Below are positions 31,815-40,271 of a stretch of DNA of 40,984 nt, piece by piece. Under the pieces are notes generated by a model that saw nothing but the letters and a program-made list of their open reading frames with translations, had not been told where the DNA came from and did no database searches. The stretch's first letter is position 1; each line of letters starts with the position of its first letter. The DNA is from DAIDKA01 sp049792815 (GTDB lineage Bacteria > Pseudomonadota > Gammaproteobacteria > Steroidobacterales > Steroidobacteraceae). A program made the position numbers and the translations under genes. Where the stretch lies: NCBI GenBank assembly GCA_049792815.1, contig JBARBG010000045.1, positions 1-40,984 of the forward strand. The letters run 5' to 3'.

Positions 31815-32911
31815 CAGTCGGCATCGTCGGCGCCGGTCAGTTGGGCCGCATGATGGCCCTCGCCGGCTACCCTCTGGGTCTGGACTTCCTGTTCCTGGAT
31901 CCGGCCGATCAGCCACCGGCGGCCGCGCTCGCCCCGGTGCTCAAGAGCGCCTTCAACGACAGTACTTCCCTTGCCACGCTTGCGGCCCGCTGCGAAGTCG
32001 TGACCATCGACTGGGAAAACGTGTCGGTCGAGGCGCTGCGCAAGCTTGGGAGGCAGACCCGCGTAAGCCCGCCGCCGGCGGCCATTGCCGCGGCCCAGGA
32101 TCGCGCCAGTGAAAAGCGCCTGTTTGAGAAGCTGGGGATCGCGACCACCCGCTGGTGCACGGTCAGCAGCCGCCGACAACTGGATGCGGCGGTGCGCGAC
32201 ATCGGCCTGCCCGGCATCGTGAAAACTCGACGCATGGGATATGACGGCAAGGGCCAGGCGCTGCTGCGCACGGCCGCTGATGTGGAACGGGCCTGGGCCG
32301 AACTGGGACAGTTGCCGCTGCTGTACGAAGCACTGGTGCCTTTTGATCTGGAGGTGTCCGTCATCGGCGTACGCGGCCGCGGTGGCGAGTGCGAGGTCTA
32401 TCCTCTGAATCACAATCTGCACTCAGGGGGCATCCTCAGGCTTACGCGAGCACCCTACGGCAATGCGCGCCTCAACCGGCTCGCTCGCAAGCAGGTCCTG
32501 GCCGTGATGGAACACCTGCGCTATGTCGGAGTACTGACCATCGAATTCTTCGTCTGCAACGGACGCCTGGTGGCCAACGAAATGGCGCCGAGAGTACATA
32601 ACTCGGGCCATTGGACCATTGAAGGCGCGGTCACCAGCCAGTTTGAGAATCACCTGCGGGCCATTCTGGGCCTGCCCCTGGGCGCGACCGGCGCCAAAGG
32701 TTACAGCGCCATGATCAATCTGATCGGCACCATGCCGGGGCGGGCGCGGCTCCTGCGCCATCCTGGCGTGCACCTGCATGATTATGGGAAGGAACCGCGC
32801 CCGGGGCGCAAGCTCGGACACCTGACTGTGGTAGAAGAAGCTGCGCCACGTTGCGAGCGGCGGGCGCGACAGCTCATGGCCGAATTGGCTCCTGAGATTC
32901 ACATCCCCTAG
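31811..32911 (+). CDS. purK: N5-carboxyaminoimidazole ribonucleotide synthase
   Basis: A 366-residue ATP-grasp enzyme: VGIVGAGQLGRMMALAGYPL, FLDPADQPPA, DRASEKRLFEKLGI, KTRRMGYDGKGQ, EALVPFDLEVSVIGVRG, EMAPRVHNSGHWTIEGA and VHLHDYGKEPRPGRKLGHLT. It makes N5-CAIR from AIR, bicarbonate and ATP, the substrate for PurE. Coupled to purE by a 4-nt overlap; the ExeA-like gene starts 12 bp after its stop. Confidence 0.97.
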   Translation: MTVGIVGAGQLGRMMALAGYPLGLDFLFLDPADQPPAAALAPVLKSAFNDSTSLATLAARCEVVTIDWENVSVEALRKLGRQTRVSPPPAAIAAAQDRASEKRLFEKLGIATTRWCTVSSRRQLDAAVRDIGLPGIVKTRRMGYDGKGQALLRTAADVERAWAELGQLPLLYEALVPFDLEVSVIGVRGRGGECEVYPLNHNLHSGGILRLTRAPYGNARLNRLARKQVLAVMEHLRYVGVLTIEFFVCNGRLVANEMAPRVHNSGHWTIEGAVTSQFENHLRAILGLPLGATGAKGYSAMINLIGTMPGRARLLRHPGVHLHDYGKEPRPGRKLGHLTVVEEAAPRCERRARQLMAELAPEIHIP

Positions 32912-32923
32912 AATCGAGGCGCC

Positions 32924-34288
32924 ATGTACCTTGAACTATTCAAGATTCGGGAACTGCCGTTCCGGCTCAGTCCGGACCCGCAGTTCCTGTATTTGAGCAA
33001 ACAGCATGCACGCGCCAAGGCGTACATGGAGTCCACGATCTGGTTCACTGACGGCTTCGTCGTGATCACCGGTGAGATCGGTTCGGGCAAGACCACACTC
33101 ATCGAATCCTTCCTGCAGGAATTGCAGCGCGACGTGGTCGTCGCACAGATCAGCCAGACCCAGGTCTCGGCGATCGATTTCCTGCAATCGGTTCTGGTGC
33201 AGTTCGGTTTCTCGCCCTTCAAGATGAAGAAGGCCGAGCTGATCGCAACCCTCAACAGCTTCCTGGTCGAGCAGTACGCGGCCGGGCGCAAGGTGCTGCT
33301 GATAGTCGATGAGGCACAGAATCTGTCACTGAAGGTCCTCGAGGAAGTGCGCATGCTCTCCGGTGTCGAGACCACCAAGGAGAAGGTGCTGCGGATCATC
33401 CTGGCCGGCCAGCCGGAACTGAACCACAAGCTTGATGCCCCTGAGCTGGTGCAGCTCGCGCAGCGCATCCGCCTGCGCTTTCACCTGGGCACGCTCTCGG
33501 CCACGGAGATGCACGCCTATATCCATCACCGGCTGGAAGTGGCGGGCGCCGGGGACCGGCAGATCTTCGCCGAAGAGGTCTACCCGGTGATCTACCGGTA
33601 TACCGGTGGTGTGCCGCGTCTGGTCAATACACTGTGTGACACGGCGATGCTGGCCGCCTTTGGCCAGAACCGCGACCAGATCCTGCTCGAGGACGTGAAC
33701 AACTCGATCGAGGAACTGCGCTGGCGCGAGCCCCAGGCCCAGCCCAGCATCCCGGGGCATGTCGCGCGGGGCTTTGACACCAATGCCAGTCTCACCGACA
33801 CCCACCGGGTCGTGCGCGAAGGCCAGCGTGCGGCAGTGCGTTCCGGATCACCGGGCGACGGCGTCGGTGAGCCGGTGGGCCGCATCATACTGGCCACCGA
33901 AGGCCGCACCAGCCGCGAACTGCAGCTGAAGGTGGGTCGCGTCATCATCGGCCGCACCGTCGACAATGATCTGCAGGTGGACAGCCGCTTCGTGAGCCGG
34001 CATCACTGCCAGATCATTACCGGCGCCGAAGGCAGCGTCATCGAGGATCTCAACAGCACCAATGGCATCTTCGTGCAGGGCCGGCGCGTGCGCCGCTACA
34101 ACCTCAACGATGGCGACGTCGTCGTGATCGGCAAGCACGAGATCATGTATGTCGATGAACGCCTGGCACGCGCGCGTTTGACGTCATCGGAAGGGTTGGC
34201 GGGCGTGCCCACGCTGGACAAGCCGGTCGACGATAGTGCGCATACCGAAACCGTCGTCGATCCGGACCGCGCCGCAAACCGGGGTTAG
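32924..34288 (+). CDS. ExeA/GspA-type AAA ATPase fused to an FHA domain
   Basis: 454 residues. Residues 1-270 are an ExeA/GspA-like AAA ATPase: LFKIRELPFRLSPDPQFLYL at the N-terminus, Walker A GEIGSGKTT (50-58), Walker B VLLIVDEAQ (124-132), ILAGQPEL sensor, GGVPRLVN arginine region. A linker leads to an FHA domain at about 336-410 with IGR (R344), SRHH (358-361) and STNG (378-381), the phosphothreonine-pocket residues. The tail has TVVD (T443-D446), a pThr-x-x-Asp type FHA ligand. GspA normally acts with GspB in peptidoglycan remodelling for secretins, but no GspB or secretin is here and the protein lacks a peptidoglycan-binding domain. It probably shares the purEK transcript. Confidence 0.88.
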   Translation: MYLELFKIRELPFRLSPDPQFLYLSKQHARAKAYMESTIWFTDGFVVITGEIGSGKTTLIESFLQELQRDVVVAQISQTQVSAIDFLQSVLVQFGFSPFKMKKAELIATLNSFLVEQYAAGRKVLLIVDEAQNLSLKVLEEVRMLSGVETTKEKVLRIILAGQPELNHKLDAPELVQLAQRIRLRFHLGTLSATEMHAYIHHRLEVAGAGDRQIFAEEVYPVIYRYTGGVPRLVNTLCDTAMLAAFGQNRDQILLEDVNNSIEELRWREPQAQPSIPGHVARGFDTNASLTDTHRVVREGQRAAVRSGSPGDGVGEPVGRIILATEGRTSRELQLKVGRVIIGRTVDNDLQVDSRFVSRHHCQIITGAEGSVIEDLNSTNGIFVQGRRVRRYNLNDGDVVVIGKHEIMYVDERLARARLTSSEGLAGVPTLDKPVDDSAHTETVVDPDRAANRG

Positions 34289-34581
34289 GCGGCGTCCTCG
34301 TGCGGCGACGGATCATGCGGGTTGGATTCCATGCCGGCGGTCGCCTCATCCAGGGCATGCGGTGCGTGATACTGGGCCCGTAGGCGCCGATAGCCGCGCC
34401 GTCGCAGCAGCACCACCACGCCCGCCAGCACCGCCAGCAAGCCGGGCAGGCCCAGCAGCAGACTCAGCGCCGCGGAGGTTTGAATATAACTGACGCACAG
34501 CGCAACCACCCCGCCCAGCAGATAGGCCCAGGGCAGGCCCTCGTAGACCGGCCGTGACAACTTGTGGTGAGCCGTGCCCAT
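34285..34581 (-). CDS. Small two-TM membrane protein, unknown function
   Basis: 98 residues. Two membrane helices (about 17-36 and 39-59) are followed by an Arg-rich cytoplasmic-type segment (RRRGYRRLR) and an acidic, proline-rich tail. No family recognised. ATG at 34581. Its stop overlaps the end of the convergent ExeA-FHA gene by 4 bp, and it lies 24 bp behind another small gene on the same strand. Confidence 0.65.
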   Translation of the reverse strand: MGTAHHKLSRPVYEGLPWAYLLGGVVALCVSYIQTSAALSLLLGLPGLLAVLAGVVVLLRRRGYRRLRAQYHAPHALDEATAGMESNPHDPSPHEDAA

Positions 34582-34605
34582 GACACAAGCTTAATCGCCT
34601 TCAGG

Positions 34606-34776
34606 TCACTCGCGCGAGCGGTCCCGATCGAGGAACCCGAACATCTTTGCAACCAGGGATGGCTTCCAGCCTTCCACATGGAAATCGCCGCGGCGGGTCG
34701 GCATGTGGCGCTGCACTTCGGAGAGCAGATCCTTGGGCAGGGTCAGTTCGGACTCGGTCCTGGACTCGGGGGCCAT
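34606..34776 (-). CDS. Small hypothetical protein (56 residues)
   Basis: Starting at ATG 34776, it has an AAGGA ribosome site 7 nt upstream. It starts with an acidic/Ser stretch (ESRTESELTLPKD) and ends with EGWKPSLVAKMFGFLDRDRSRE. No signal peptide, membrane segment or recognised domain. The frame is open further up to a TTG at 34854, but without a ribosome site. The 181 bp between it and tldD hold no convincing gene or promoter. Confidence 0.5.
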   Translation of the reverse strand: MAPESRTESELTLPKDLLSEVQRHMPTRRGDFHVEGWKPSLVAKMFGFLDRDRSRE

Positions 34777-34957
34777 GTCTACATCCTTGGGCGGGGGTCG
34801 CCTGCTGGGGCCGAAATGTTCTACAGCCACCGTACGGGGAATGAGGGGGGTCAAAGTGTGCCGGACGTCACGCTTTGCGGACTGTAGGACGCCGACCCCA
34901 AATTTCCCAGCCGTAGTCGGCAGGCGGCTTGAATTATGTCCTGGCGACCGCTTGGGC

Positions 34958-36415
34958 CTAGCCGGTGCCGCCGACGGTCAAGCCGTCCACACGCAGCGTC
35001 GGCTGGCCGACGCCGACGGGAACGTTCTGGCCTTCCTTGCCACAGGTCCCCACGCCCTCGTCGAGCTTAAGGTCATTGCCAACCATGCTGACCCGGGTCA
35101 GGACATCCGGACCATTGCCTATCAACGTCGCGCCCTTCAACGCTGCTCCCAGCTTGCCGTTCTCGATGGCATAGGCCTCGCTGGCGGAGAACACGAACTT
35201 ACCCGAGGTGATGTCCACCTGCCCGCCGCCGAAGTTCACGGCATAGATGCCGCGCTCCACCGAACTGATGATGTCCTCGGGCGCATGCGGACCCGGGCGC
35301 ATGTAGGTATTGGTCATGCGCGGCAGCGTCACGTGGGCAAAGGATTCGCGGCGGCCATTGCCCGTGGAGCGCGTGCCCATCAGGCGCGCATTGAGCTTGT
35401 CCTGCATGTAGCCGCGCAGGATGCCGTTCTCGATCAGCGTGGTGCAGCCGGTCGCCGTGCCTTCATCGTCGATGTTCAACGAGCCGCGACGGCGTGCCAG
35501 CGTGCCGTCATCGACCACGGTGCACGCCTCGGTGGCGACGCGCTCGCCGATGCGATTGGCGAAGGCCGAGGTGCCCTTGCGATTGAAGTCCCCTTCCAGT
35601 CCATGGCCGATGGCCTCGTGCAGCAGCACCCCCGGCCAGCCGGGCCCGAGGACCACGGTCATGGGTCCGGCCGGAGCTGCAATGGCCTCCAGGTTGACCA
35701 GCGCCTGCCGCACGGCTTCGCGGCCCAGCTGCAGCGGACGGTCATCGGCCACCAGCTCACTCAATGAGAAGCGGCCGCCGCAGCCCGAGTAGCCCTGCTC
35801 GCGGCGCCCGTTCTGCTCGACGATCACGGACACGTTGAAACGCACCAGCGGCCGCACATCCGCCGCCAGTTCGCCATCACTGTTGGCCACCAGCACGACC
35901 TCGTGGACGGCGGTGACACTGGCCATCACCTGCATCACGCGCGGATCCAGCGCGCGCGTTTCCTTGTCCACCCGCATCAGCCAGGCAACCTTGTCGGCGT
36001 CACTGAGCGCGGCGACCGGATCATCGGGCAGATAAAGCTGGTGTCCGCTGCGCGACTGCCACACGGCCAGTGAGCGGCCGGTGCCCTGTGCGGCAATGGC
36101 GCGCGCGGCGCGCGAGGCATCCTCGAGCGCCGGCATCATGATTTCATCGGAGTAGGCGAAGCCGGTCTTCTCACCGGACAGGGCGCGCACGCCCACCCCC
36201 TGCTCGATGGCCGCACTGCCCTCCTTGACGATGCCGTCCTCCAGCGCCCATGACTCCTCGTGCGCCAGCTGGAAGTACAGGTCGGCGTAATCGACCGAGT
36301 GCGACATCACCTGACCGAACACGCGGTCCAGCTGCGCTTCATCAAGGCCACTTGGCGCAAGTATTGTCTGGCGCGCGATGGCCAGCGCATCAACCGGTTG
36401 CAGCGACGTTGCCAT
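34958..36415 (-). CDS. tldD: Metalloprotease TldD
   Basis: 485 residues with the zinc motif HEAIGHGLEGD, FAYSDEI, AADVRPLVRFNVSV, GRRESFAHVTLPRMTNTYM, NFGGGQVDITSGKFVFS and SMVGNDLKLDEGVGTCGKEGQ. With PmbA it forms a peptide-processing protease. I choose ATG 36415 because AAGGA lies 6-7 nt upstream and the length then matches E. coli TldD; ATG 36436 adds seven residues without a ribosome site. It follows the nitrilase gene closely (11-31 bp). Confidence 0.96.
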   Translation of the reverse strand: MATSLQPVDALAIARQTILAPSGLDEAQLDRVFGQVMSHSVDYADLYFQLAHEESWALEDGIVKEGSAAIEQGVGVRALSGEKTGFAYSDEIMMPALEDASRAARAIAAQGTGRSLAVWQSRSGHQLYLPDDPVAALSDADKVAWLMRVDKETRALDPRVMQVMASVTAVHEVVLVANSDGELAADVRPLVRFNVSVIVEQNGRREQGYSGCGGRFSLSELVADDRPLQLGREAVRQALVNLEAIAAPAGPMTVVLGPGWPGVLLHEAIGHGLEGDFNRKGTSAFANRIGERVATEACTVVDDGTLARRRGSLNIDDEGTATGCTTLIENGILRGYMQDKLNARLMGTRSTGNGRRESFAHVTLPRMTNTYMRPGPHAPEDIISSVERGIYAVNFGGGQVDITSGKFVFSASEAYAIENGKLGAALKGATLIGNGPDVLTRVSMVGNDLKLDEGVGTCGKEGQNVPVGVGQPTLRVDGLTVGGTG

Positions 36416-36446
36416 CTTCAGTCCTTCAAATGCCATGGCCGTAAGG

Positions 36447-37253
36447 TTACAGCACGCGATGCTTCAACGCGGGGAAGCCCTCGCGCACGCTCGCCTGCGC
36501 CGCGCTGTCGATCTCGGCCAGCACCACGCCGCTACCGGCGGCCCGGCGGGCGAGCACCCGGCCCCAGTAATCCACGATCATGGCATCGCCGTAGGTTTCC
36601 CGGCCGTTGGCATGCATGCCCCACTGGGCCGCCGCCAGCACATAACAGAGGTTTTCGACGGCACGAGCCCGCAGCAGCAGCTCCCAGTGAGCGAGGCCCG
36701 TGGGCACCGTGAAGGCGGCCGGCATGGCCAGAAGCCGCGCGCCGCGCGCTGACAGCTGCCGGTACAGCTCCGGAAAGCGCATGTCGTAGCACACCGAAAG
36801 TCCCAGCATCCCAACGGGGGTTTCGACGAGGATCGGTTCTTTTCCCGGCTCAAAGGTCGCGGATTCGCGGTAGATCTCCTTTTTCCCGGGGATGTCCACG
36901 TCGAACAGATGAATCTTGTCGTAGCGCGCGACCTGCCGGCCGTTGGCGTCGAACACCACCGAGGCGGGCGCCACGCGGTTGGCGGTGCGGCCGCGTATGG
37001 GCAGGGTTCCGGCCACTATCCACAAGGAGAGCTTCTGGGCCAGCTCGGCCATCGCGTCCTGGATGGGACCGGTGCCGGGAGCCTCCGCCGCCGCCAGCCG
37101 ATCGGACTCGCGGGCCCCCATCATGGCGAAGTTCTCCGGCAGCACCGCAAGCACGGCGCCGCCTGCTGCTGCTTGCGCGAGCAGGGTGCCGGCAGCGCCC
37201 AGGTTCTGGGTCACATCCGGGCCGGAATTCATCTGAATGGTCGCGACTTTCAA
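36447..37253 (-). CDS. Carbon-nitrogen hydrolase (Nit1-like, deaminated glutathione amidase type)
   Basis: A 268-residue nitrilase-superfamily amidase with the Glu-Lys-Cys triad: E in VLPENFAMMG (about 40), K in RYDKIHLFDVD, C in SVCYDMRFPEL. The nearest characterised group is NIT1/YbeM, which cleaves deaminated glutathione. The start is TTG 37253: TTGA overlaps the rng stop and the protein begins KVATIQMNSGPDV as in the family. In pseudomonads a nitrilase also precedes tldD, with yhdP between it and rng; here yhdP is absent. Confidence 0.9.
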   Translation of the reverse strand: MKVATIQMNSGPDVTQNLGAAGTLLAQAAAGGAVLAVLPENFAMMGARESDRLAAAEAPGTGPIQDAMAELAQKLSLWIVAGTLPIRGRTANRVAPASVVFDANGRQVARYDKIHLFDVDIPGKKEIYRESATFEPGKEPILVETPVGMLGLSVCYDMRFPELYRQLSARGARLLAMPAAFTVPTGLAHWELLLRARAVENLCYVLAAAQWGMHANGRETYGDAMIVDYWGRVLARRAAGSGVVLAEIDSAAQASVREGFPALKHRVL

Positions 37254-38719
37254 ATCGGCACCACGTCGAACTGATCCACACCATACAAGGCCTCGACCTG
37301 CATGCGTATGGGGCGCCCCACCTGATGTTCAAGCTCAGCGAGACTGGCCGATTCGTTTTCGAGGAGATGATCGACCACTTCCTGGTGCGCCAGGATGAGC
37401 ACCTCGCGACTGGCGAACTGACGGCTCTGGCGCGTGATTTCGCGAAACACCTCGTGCGCGACGGTTTCCGGAGTCTTGATGAAGCCGCGGCCTTCGCACG
37501 CCGGGCATGCCTTGCACAGCAGATGTTCGAGGCTCTCGCGGGTGCGCTTGCGGGTCATCTCCACCAGACCCAGCGGCGAGAGACTGACGATGTGGGTCTG
37601 CGCGCGATCCGTGGCCAGCGCCCGCTCCAGTGCCTGCAGCACCTGGCGGCGATGCGCGGTGTCGGCCATGTCGATGAAATCGATGATGATGATGCCGCCG
37701 AGATTGCGCAGCCGCAGCTGCCGGGCAATCGCCACCGCGGCCTCGAGGTTGGTGCGGAAGATGGTTTCCTCGAGATTGCGGTGCCCGACATAGCCACCTG
37801 TATTCACATCGATGGTGGTCATCGCCTCGGTCTGATCGATGATCAGGTGGCCGCCGGACTTCAGCGGCACCTTCCGATCCAGGGCGCGTGCCAGTTCCTC
37901 CTCCACGCCATGCATGTCGAACAGCGGGCGCTGGCCGCTGTACAGTTCGATCGGCACCGGGCTGTCAGGCAGGAAGGTGCGGGCGAATTCCTGCATCCCC
38001 GCCAGTTCCGCCGCCGAGTCCACCAGCACCTTTGAGACCTCGGGCACCAGCTCATCGCGCAGCACGCGCAGCGGCAGCGGCAGGTCCGCATGCACGATAT
38101 TGCCGGCCTCGACGCGTGCCGACACCTCGCGTACGTGGCGCCAGAGCTTGTCCAGGTAGGCCACGTCCTCGCGCAACCCGGCCGCATCGGCGGTCTGCGC
38201 CGCGGTGCGCACGATATAGCCGCCGACGGCCTGCGGCGGCAGCACCGCCGCGATCGACGCCTTCAGCCGCTGCCGGGTTGCATCGTCCTCGATGCGCGCT
38301 GAGACGCCGATGCCTTCGCCGCGCGGCATGAACACCAGGTAGCGCGACGGCAGCGCGACGAAGGTCGTGAGACGCGCGCCCTTGGTGCCCATCGGGTCCT
38401 TGACCACCTGCACCAGGAGCTCATCGCCCTGGGTCACGAGCCGCCTGATGTCATCGATGGGCGGCAGGCTCACGACGGTATCGTCGGGCCTGACGAGTGC
38501 GATGTCCGCGACATGCAGGAAGGCGGTGCGCTCCAGGCCCACATCGATGAATGCCGCCTGCATGCCGGGCAGCACCCGCGACACGCGACCCTTGTAGATG
38601 TTGCCCACCAGGCCGCGCTTGCTGGCACGCTCGATGTGGATTTCGGTGAGCGCGCCGTTCTCAACCAGCGCCGCACGGGTCTCGCGCGGACCAAGACTGA
38701 CCAGCAGTTCGCTGCTCAA
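37250..38719 (-). CDS. rng: Ribonuclease G
   Basis: 489 residues, exactly the E. coli RNase G length. The S1 domain begins GLVGNIYKGRVSRVLPGMQAA; VVKDPMGTKGARLT and LPSRYLVFMP follow. The catalytic core contains DQTEAMTTIDVNTG and GGIIIIDFIDM (metal Asp residues). The zinc link is CKACPACEGRG. It matures the 16S rRNA 5' end. The chosen start is TTG 38719 (overlapping the maf stop as TTGA) with GGAG 6 nt upstream, giving SSELLVSLGP like E. coli TAELLVN; GTG 38734 would add five residues. Confidence 0.96.
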   Translation of the reverse strand: MSSELLVSLGPRETRAALVENGALTEIHIERASKRGLVGNIYKGRVSRVLPGMQAAFIDVGLERTAFLHVADIALVRPDDTVVSLPPIDDIRRLVTQGDELLVQVVKDPMGTKGARLTTFVALPSRYLVFMPRGEGIGVSARIEDDATRQRLKASIAAVLPPQAVGGYIVRTAAQTADAAGLREDVAYLDKLWRHVREVSARVEAGNIVHADLPLPLRVLRDELVPEVSKVLVDSAAELAGMQEFARTFLPDSPVPIELYSGQRPLFDMHGVEEELARALDRKVPLKSGGHLIIDQTEAMTTIDVNTGGYVGHRNLEETIFRTNLEAAVAIARQLRLRNLGGIIIIDFIDMADTAHRRQVLQALERALATDRAQTHIVSLSPLGLVEMTRKRTRESLEHLLCKACPACEGRGFIKTPETVAHEVFREITRQSRQFASREVLILAHQEVVDHLLENESASLAELEHQVGRPIRMQVEALYGVDQFDVVPI

Positions 38720-39303
38720 GAGTTGCTCCAGCACGGCACCCGCGCCGCCGCCAGCAACTGTGCGGTTTCAAACAATGGCAGGCCCATCACGCCGGAGTAG
38801 CTGCCCTGCAGGGATTCGATGAAGACGGCACCGAAGCCCTGGATGGCGTAACCGCCGGCCTTGTCGCGCGGTTCGCCGGTGTCCCAGTAGCGAGCGCGCT
38901 CCTGGGCGCTCGAGGCGCGCATGCGCACGGTGCTGGCGCTGGTCAGGCAGCGCGTACCCGCCGCGCTCACCAGGGCCACGCAGGTGAGCACCTGGTGTTC
39001 GCGGCCGGCGAGTGACTGCAACATCGACAGGCAATGGGCCCGGTCCCTGGGCTTGCCGAGGCTGACTCCATCAAGCACCACGGTGGTGTCCGCTCCGAGC
39101 ACCGGCAGGTCCCGCAGCCGCTGCCACACCGCCGTCGCCTTGGCGCGCGCCACCCGCTCCACATAGGCCGTGGCGGCCTCACCGTGCCGGGTGCTCTCGT
39201 CCACAGCGGTCACCTCGATCGCATGCCGCACGCCGATCTGGGCCAGAAGCTCGCGCCGCCTTGGGGATGCCGAAGCCAGTCGCAGCACGGGACTCATTGC
39301 CAT
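38716..39303 (-). CDS. maf: Maf-like nucleoside triphosphate pyrophosphatase
   Basis: 195 residues: LRLASASPRRRELLAQIGV, AVDESTRHGE, LGADTTVVLDGVSLGKPRD, GYAIQGFGAVFIESLQGSYSG-type C-terminal half. Maf/YhdE proteins hydrolyse dTTP, UTP or modified NTPs in house-cleaning. ATG 39303 has GGAG 5 nt upstream; ATG 39297 is also possible. maf-rng is a conserved pair. Confidence 0.94.
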   Translation of the reverse strand: MAMSPVLRLASASPRRRELLAQIGVRHAIEVTAVDESTRHGEAATAYVERVARAKATAVWQRLRDLPVLGADTTVVLDGVSLGKPRDRAHCLSMLQSLAGREHQVLTCVALVSAAGTRCLTSASTVRMRASSAQERARYWDTGEPRDKAGGYAIQGFGAVFIESLQGSYSGVMGLPLFETAQLLAAARVPCWSNS

Positions 39304-39324
39304 CGGCGCTCCACGGCTGGATTC

Positions 39325-39795
39325 TCAAACACGATGATACGGATGTCCGGTGAGAACGGTATGGGCACGATACAGCTGTTCGGCCAGAACCACCCGTACC
39401 AGGGCATGGGGCAGGGTCAGTTTCGACAGCGACAGCTTCAAATCGGCGCGCGCCACGACCTCGCCGGCGAGGCCATCGGGGCCGCCGATCACGAACACCA
39501 GATCGCGACCGTCGTTCATGCGCCCGGCGAGCCAATTGGCAAGTTCGCGCGTGCCGAGTTGCGCGCCGCGCTCATCGAGTGCGACCAGGAATTCCTGCGG
39601 TTTGACGAGTTCGAGGATGCGCCGCCCCTCGACCTGCATGGCCTGGGCGGGATCCGCGCGCGCGCTGCGCTGGGCGGCGGCCACCTGCGCCAATGTGACC
39701 TTCAGGCTGCCGGACAGGCGCCGGATGTAGTCCGCGACGACCTCACCTACCCAGCGTGGCATCCGCTCCCCGACGGCGATGATGCGGATGCGCAC
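39325..39795 (-). CDS. rlmH: 23S rRNA (pseudouridine1915-N3)-methyltransferase
   Basis: A 156-residue SPOUT methyltransferase: RIRIIAVGERMPRWV at the N-terminus, FLVALDERG, VFVIGGPDGL (cofactor loop) and LTLPHALVRVVLAEQLYRAHTVL-type C-terminus ending GHPYHRV. GTG start at 39795 with GAGCGG just upstream. rsfS-rlmH spacing is 11 bp. Confidence 0.95.
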   Translation of the reverse strand: MRIRIIAVGERMPRWVGEVVADYIRRLSGSLKVTLAQVAAAQRSARADPAQAMQVEGRRILELVKPQEFLVALDERGAQLGTRELANWLAGRMNDGRDLVFVIGGPDGLAGEVVARADLKLSLSKLTLPHALVRVVLAEQLYRAHTVLTGHPYHRV

Positions 39796-39806
39796 CGCGC
39801 CGCCGC

Positions 39807-40247
39807 TCAGGCTCTGGGCGTGCGGGGTCTGCGCTTGCGCTTCGGCGGCGCGGCCGGCGCAGGCACCTCGGCCGTGCCCCACAGCCGCTCCAGGCCATAG
39901 AACTCACGGACTCGCGGCAGCATGACATGCACGATCACGTCATGCAGATCGACGAGCGCCCACTCACCGTCGCGCGCGCCTTCCACACCATAGGGCCTGA
40001 CGCCTGCGGCCTTGGCGTTTTGAACGACGCGGTCGGCGATGCTGCGGACGTGACGGTCGGAATTTCCCGAAGCGATGATCAGGGTGTCTGCGATGTCGGT
40101 CAGGCCGCGGACATCGAGGGTCCTGATATTGACGGCCTTCATGTCATCCAGCGCCGCCTGGACCAGGCCGGGCACCGGTGAGGGGGGTGTTGCGGGGGGC
40201 GACTCGGTCGCGCGACGGGTTCGGGTACGGGTCGTAGCCATTGGCAA
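39807..40247 (-). CDS. rsfS: Ribosome silencing factor RsfS
   Basis: 146 residues. The core (24-125) has DMKAVNIRTLDVRGLTDIAD, IASGNSDRHVRSIAD, VEGARDGEWALVDLHDVIVH and FYGLERLWG. It binds L14 and blocks subunit joining on starvation. Two extensions flank the core: a Thr/Arg/Pro-rich N-terminus and a basic tail PPKRKRRPRTPRA. TTG 40247 has GGAGG at an ideal 9 nt; ATG 40241 would have 15 nt, so TTG is preferred. Confidence 0.94.
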   Translation of the reverse strand: MPMATTRTRTRRATESPPATPPSPVPGLVQAALDDMKAVNIRTLDVRGLTDIADTLIIASGNSDRHVRSIADRVVQNAKAAGVRPYGVEGARDGEWALVDLHDVIVHVMLPRVREFYGLERLWGTAEVPAPAAPPKRKRRPRTPRA

Positions 40248-40271
40248 AGGTTGCAGCCTCCTTATAAGAGC

